64,000 nt of DNA from Candidatus Methanoplasma sp. (GTDB lineage Archaea > Thermoplasmatota > Thermoplasmata > Methanomassiliicoccales > Methanomethylophilaceae). Both the position numbers and the translations under genes were made by a program. This document shows, one piece after another, positions 59,671-64,000 of this stretch (the first letter of the stretch is position 1; every line of letters begins with the position of its first letter). A model generated the notes under the pieces. The model was not told the origin of the DNA. It was given only the letters and a program-made list of their open reading frames with translations, and did no database searches. The stretch spans positions 1 through 64,000 of the forward strand of contig JAIRPP010000013.1 of the NCBI GenBank assembly GCA_031256955.1, written 5' to 3'.

Positions 59671-60579
59671 TCACCTCCCCAGCCTCCCGGCGGCCCTCCC
59701 TATGGCGGCCGCCAGGTCCTCGGCGAGGTCCCCGTTGCCGGGGACGTCCCTGTGGATGGCCCCCCTGATCATGGCGAGCCCAGCCTCGTAGCCCTCCTTC
59801 TCAGGCAGCAGGCCCCACGAGACCTCGTCGGCGATCTATATGGCCGCGGAGGCGTACGCCAGGAGCAGCGGGTCCGTCAGGGAGGCCTCCACCGCGCTCC
59901 ACTGCCCCCTCTTGGCGTATGCGCGCAGCGTCTCCTCGGTAACCCCGAACCTCTCCAGCCTCGCGAGGGCGCTCGACCGCGATGCGGGGGTCGCGCCCCC
60001 CTTCCCCATGGAGGACAGCGCGGCGTCCGTGACCGTCTTCCCGATGAGCTCCCCCAGCTTCGAGTGCTTCCCGGCGTTCAGGAGCCTCAGGCCGCACCCG
60101 GGGGCGCACATGACCGTGACGGACAGCGAATCGCTCCCGGTCGCGATCTGCCCCGTGGACGGGTCGCCGATCATGAGCCGCTGGAAGGCGCACGTCACCG
60201 CCTCGGTCGCCGTGACGGCGGCCCTGGCCATGGCGGCGGGCGGGAGCTCGGCGTCGATCATCAGCGCGACGACCGCGCCGCACCCCTCGCCGGGGTCCCC
60301 GCACGGATCGGGATCGATCGCCGCCAGGGCGGACACGGACGTGAGGCCGTGAGAGGCAACCGACGCGGACGCGGACGATATCCCCGCCCGCGCCCTGACG
60401 GCGAACCCGCCAGGGGCGGCGTCCCCGTTGTATATGCGCACGGGCCCGTCGAGCCCCTCCATGAGCCCGCCCCCGTCGGCGGAGGAGACGAGGTCGAACC
60501 TGCCGCCGGCGCGCCTGATCGCTATCGCGTTCCTACCTATCTCGGCGGAGAACCCTCCGCATGCAAGCTTTTTCGCCAT
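59671..60579 (-). CDS. CbiZ-like adenosylcobinamide amidohydrolase with in-frame TAG at 59836-59838
   Basis: ORF to TAG ends ...LLLAYASAAI; same frame continues IADEVSWGLLPEKEGYEAGLAMIRGAIHRDVPGNGDLAEDLAAAIGRAAGRLGR* to TGA at 59671-59673, homologous to paralog TASAALHIMDEVGWGLIPAEQGRAACRGVLRTALSG. Confidence 0.8.
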
Positions 60580-61736
60580 TAGGATCCCCCCGCCTTTATC
60601 TTCGCCGCCTCGTCGTACAGGAGCATGGCCATCCACACCCTCAGCATGTCCTCGGGCTCGGACGTCTTCTCGAACACCGCCCTCAGGACGGGGTCCCTGG
60701 ACGACGGCCCGGAGAGGGCGGTCCTGAGGACCCCCCTGCAGGCGGCCCTGCCCTGCTCGGCGGGGATCAGCCCCCAGCCTACCTCGTCCATTATGTGCAG
60801 GGCCGCGGAGGCCGTCGCGGCCGCCTTCGCGTCCGAAGACAGCCTCTTTACGCCCTCCCGCAGGACCTTCATCGTGAACGGGTACCTTATCTGCTCGTGG
60901 CAGCTCATCTCGGTGATCTTGTACCTGGATATCGCCACGTACGGGTTGCATTGGTCGCTCAGGCTCATCCCCGACTGCAGGTCCAGGGCCTCCGCCAGCG
61001 TCTCCTCCACGCACCTCTTTATGGCCTTGGCCAGCCCCGACCCGGTCCTGTAAGCCTCCGCCTTCCTTTTCGACCCCTTGTCGCACATGACCGCCACCTG
61101 GTCCGTGCCGGACCCCGTGGCCACGCCGGTGGAGTACAGGCTCCTGCCTTGGAGCCTGGTAAGGACGGCGGTCTTCGCCTCCGTGGCCGTCGTCATCGCG
61201 CCCAGCAGGGCGCTGTCCGGCAGGTCCGCGCACACGGCCAGGATTATCACGATGGTCCCGCTCCTGTCGCGGTACCTCTCCGCCTCGTCCCAGCTGGATG
61301 GGTCGCCGGCCCTCCCGCCGTTCCCCCGTATCCCTCCCGTGACGGCCGCGCATATCCCTATGCCGTCGTGCTCGGCGTACCCGAACGCGGCGTTGTCCAT
61401 GTGGGCCGCGGTCCCCAGCCCCACCGTCTTCTCCGGGTCCAGGCCGAGCGCCGCGGCGCACCGGTCGCAGTACCTCATGTGCTCCTCCCTCGGGGACGCC
61501 ATCATGTGGCGCTCCGCGCTCCCGCCGAGGCTGGTGGTGTTGGTCACCGCCTTCGGCGAATCCATGAAGCCCCCGTTGAACGCCCCGTTGGACAGCGCCC
61601 TCCACCTCTTCGTCGGAGGGACCACTATCAGCGACCTGTTCTGCCTGTACGCCTTCACTCCGCAGGGGAACCCGTGGGCCAGCCTGCGCCTCTCCCGCCT
61701 CTCGGCGGGGAGGATGTCCTCCCATGTCATGTCCAT
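60579..61736 (-). CDS. CbiZ-family protein, paralog without internal TAG
   Basis: KAVTNTTSLGGSA..., GTIVIILAVCADLPDSALLGAMTTATEAKTAVLTRLQGRSLYSTGVATGSGTDQVAV (CbiZ core). Confidence 0.8.
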   Translation of the reverse strand: MDMTWEDILPAERRERRRLAHGFPCGVKAYRQNRSLIVVPPTKRWRALSNGAFNGGFMDSPKAVTNTTSLGGSAERHMMASPREEHMRYCDRCAAALGLDPEKTVGLGTAAHMDNAAFGYAEHDGIGICAAVTGGIRGNGGRAGDPSSWDEAERYRDRSGTIVIILAVCADLPDSALLGAMTTATEAKTAVLTRLQGRSLYSTGVATGSGTDQVAVMCDKGSKRKAEAYRTGSGLAKAIKRCVEETLAEALDLQSGMSLSDQCNPYVAISRYKITEMSCHEQIRYPFTMKVLREGVKRLSSDAKAAATASAALHIMDEVGWGLIPAEQGRAACRGVLRTALSGPSSRDPVLRAVFEKTSEPEDMLRVWMAMLLYDEAAKIKAGGS

Positions 61737-61806
61737 ACCTATGTCCTCCTAAAGATCCATTAAATGACTGAAGGCGGCGCCTCCGCGCCGCCGTTCGACC
61801 CCGCTC

Positions 61807-62904
61807 TCAGGCGCCTATCTGCGCCCAGAACTCCCTCAGGTATTCGGCGTACCCCTCCCCCAGGCTGTGGTCCAGCTCGAAGCTCAGACGGTCCTCGTAC
61901 ATGAACATGGCCATGAGGGCGGCGGCGTTGACGAATCCCTGCGACGTTATGGTCGCGGCGTTGCTGCACGGGTCGAAGCACGCGTACACGCGCCCGTTTT
62001 TAACGGCGGGCACGTCCCTCAGCACTGGGTCCCCCTTCAGCGCGTCCAGGTCCGCCTGCGTCATGGGCGTTACGTCGATCATGACCTCCGGCGCGGCGGA
62101 CGCTATGGATTCCTTGGAGACGACCGCGTACATCTCGGGTATCCCCGCGGCGAACGCGTTCGTCCCTCCGAGCATCTCTATCATGGGCGATCCGGGCAGG
62201 TATTTCACTCCGCACGCGTACGTGCCCCATTCGGACCCGATCCCCATGAACGTCCCCACCCTGGGGGACGGGGCGCCGAGGGACTCCGTCCACCCGACTA
62301 TCCTGCCTATGGCGGACTTCATCCCCGCGACCATCTCGCCCGCGGCGCCGTCCCTGCCGAGGGCCTTGCCGTACATGGCGATGTTGAAGTATATGTTGTC
62401 CAGCGAGTTGTCGTCCTTGCCGACGACCACGGGGATCCCCATGTCCCCCAGCCGCTTTATGGTCGCGTCGGAGTAGAAGTACCCGCCCATGAGGACCAGG
62501 TCGGGGGAGCATTTGAGTATCGATTCGGCGGAGATGTTGTACATCCCGCCGAGCGCGACGAGCCTCCCGTCGGCCAGCATCTTCTTGGCGTCTCCCGGGA
62601 ACCCGTCGTCGGGCATCCCCAGGATCAGCTCGTCGGAATCGTATATGCCGTCGTCGGTGGTGACCCCAGCCAGCTTGGAGGAGGCCCCCAGCCCGAAGGC
62701 GATCTCGGTCACGACGGAGCCTATGGTGGCGACCCTGTCAGAAGACGATACGGTAACGGTCTCCCCCCTGCCGTCCACGAGGGTGACGGGCCCGGAGCCC
62801 CCCCTGTCGGGCGAGGCGGAGGCCGCCAGGGCGCCCGCGGCGATCACGATCGCGGCTACGGCGACGGCGGCTATTGCGAGGTGGATGCTCTTCAATGGAA
62901 TCAC
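61807..62904 (-). CDS. BtuF/FepB-like ABC substrate-binding protein
   Basis: VTLVDGRGETVTVSSSDRVATIGSVVTEIAFGLGASSKLAGVTTDDGIYDSDELILGMPDDGFPGD. Confidence 0.9.
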   Translation of the reverse strand: MIPLKSIHLAIAAVAVAAIVIAAGALAASASPDRGGSGPVTLVDGRGETVTVSSSDRVATIGSVVTEIAFGLGASSKLAGVTTDDGIYDSDELILGMPDDGFPGDAKKMLADGRLVALGGMYNISAESILKCSPDLVLMGGYFYSDATIKRLGDMGIPVVVGKDDNSLDNIYFNIAMYGKALGRDGAAGEMVAGMKSAIGRIVGWTESLGAPSPRVGTFMGIGSEWGTYACGVKYLPGSPMIEMLGGTNAFAAGIPEMYAVVSKESIASAAPEVMIDVTPMTQADLDALKGDPVLRDVPAVKNGRVYACFDPCSNAATITSQGFVNAAALMAMFMYEDRLSFELDHSLGEGYAEYLREFWAQIGA

Positions 62905-63070
62905 TTGGATGTATTATCCAATTAAAGATGCGGGTACTCGTAGATATGCCTATCGCCAGGCTGTCGCGCCATGGCGGGCCGCGCGCCGTGAGACATGAGG
63001 AAAAACGATTCCCGGCGGCGCTTCCATGCGCCGCCGCCCCTTGTCGGAAATCCGGTTTAGGAAAGGGCCG

Positions 63071-64000
63071 TCAGGCGTTTATCAGAGTCCAGAACTTGTC
63101 CAGGTATCCCGGGTAGTTCCCGTCGTCCAGCATGTTGTCGATGGCGAAGCCCAGATGGCTCTGGTACATGCACATGGCCATTATGGCGTACGAGTTCACG
63201 AACCCCTGGGTGGTTATGGTCACGGCGTTGTTCGCGCCGTTGAAGCACCCGAACACCTTGTTGTTCTTCACCGCGTCCACGTCCTTCAGGACGGGGTCGG
63301 TCTTCAGAGAGGTGATGGCCGACGGGTCGCTGGCGCTGATGTCTATCATGATGGCGGGGTTCGCGTTAATTATGGCTTCTTTGGAGATCTGGGCGTACAT
63401 CTCGGATATGGTGCCGGAGAACACGTTGACCCCGCCCAGCGCTGTGATCATGGGGGTCCCGGGGAGGTACTTGTCGCCGTTGGCGTACGTGCCCCATTCG
63501 GACCCGATCCCCATGAACGTCCCGACCCTGGGCTTCTCGCCGGACCACTTCTTGGTCCAGTCGAGGACCTTGCCGATGGCGCTCTTCATCTGGTTCACCA
63601 TGGCCTTCGCCTCCGCGTCCTTCCCGAGCGCCTTTCCCGCGAGCTCTATGTTGTAGTATATGTCTTCAAGGGAGTTGTCGTTCCTGCTGACGACCACGGG
63701 TATCCCGAGGGCCTCCAGGTCCTTCACGGTGTTCTCGTCGTTCCCGTAGCCTCCCATTATGACCAGGTCGGGGTTGCATTTCAATATGGATTCGGCGGAG
63801 ATGTGCCACATGTTGCCGAGATCCGTGATCTTCTTGGAGCCCATCCTCTTGACGACCTCGCCGGGGAACCCGTCGTCGGGAAGCCCCATGACCTTCTCGT
63901 TGGTGTCGTATATCCCCGTGTCCGAGGTGGCCCCCGCCAGCTGGTCTATGGCTCCCAGCCCGCACATTATCTCCGTCACCGTCGCGTTGGTGGACGCGAC
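63071..64000 (-). CDS. BtuF/FepB-like ABC substrate-binding protein, tandem paralog, 5' end beyond window
   Basis: TEIMCGLGAIDQLAGATSDTGIYDTNEKVMGLPDDGFPGEVVKRMGS..., strongly similar to 61807-62904. Confidence 0.88.
   Translation of the reverse strand, partial: VASTNATVTEIMCGLGAIDQLAGATSDTGIYDTNEKVMGLPDDGFPGEVVKRMGSKKITDLGNMWHISAESILKCNPDLVIMGGYGNDENTVKDLEALGIPVVVSRNDNSLEDIYYNIELAGKALGKDAEAKAMVNQMKSAIGKVLDWTKKWSGEKPRVGTFMGIGSEWGTYANGDKYLPGTPMITALGGVNVFSGTISEMYAQISKEAIINANPAIMIDISASDPSAITSLKTDPVLKDVDAVKNNKVFGCFNGANNAVTITTQGFVNSYAIMAMCMYQSHLGFAIDNMLDDGNYPGYLDKFWTLINA

Overview
The window is high-GC archaeal DNA, most consistent with a host-associated Methanomassiliicoccales methanogen. It carries dimethylamine (mtbC'-mtbB), trimethylamine (mttB-mttC-permease) and methanol (mtaC-mtaB) methyltransferase loci. 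It also has the corrinoid reactivase RamA, a complete coenzyme F430 cluster (cfbC-A-E-D-B), several corrinoid/iron-type ABC transporters, two CbiZ-family genes, IorAB, surface proteins and a defence-like island. mtbB and mttB each contain the expected in-frame amber (pyrrolysine) codon. The observations I rate highest are: (i) a CbiZ-family gene with an in-frame TAG where its adjacent paralog has a sense codon, followed by 54 homologous codons, plus a TAG-interrupted truncated FtsZ-like gene; (ii) a cohesin-like membrane protein next to a dockerin-bearing GLUG protein, and a distant ABC substrate-binding protein with an N-terminal dockerin; (iii) 23-bp-period iterons, different in sequence, directly upstream of all three DUF4143-type AAA ATPase paralogs; (iv) a circularly permuted substrate-binding protein; (v) an AAA_15 + RloB/TOPRIM-like pair with an orphan ATPase paralog; (vi) an 11-bp x 13 tandem repeat and long poly-G tracts at surface-protein genes. 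All calls come from reading the sequence and the supplied ORFs. No database search was run.
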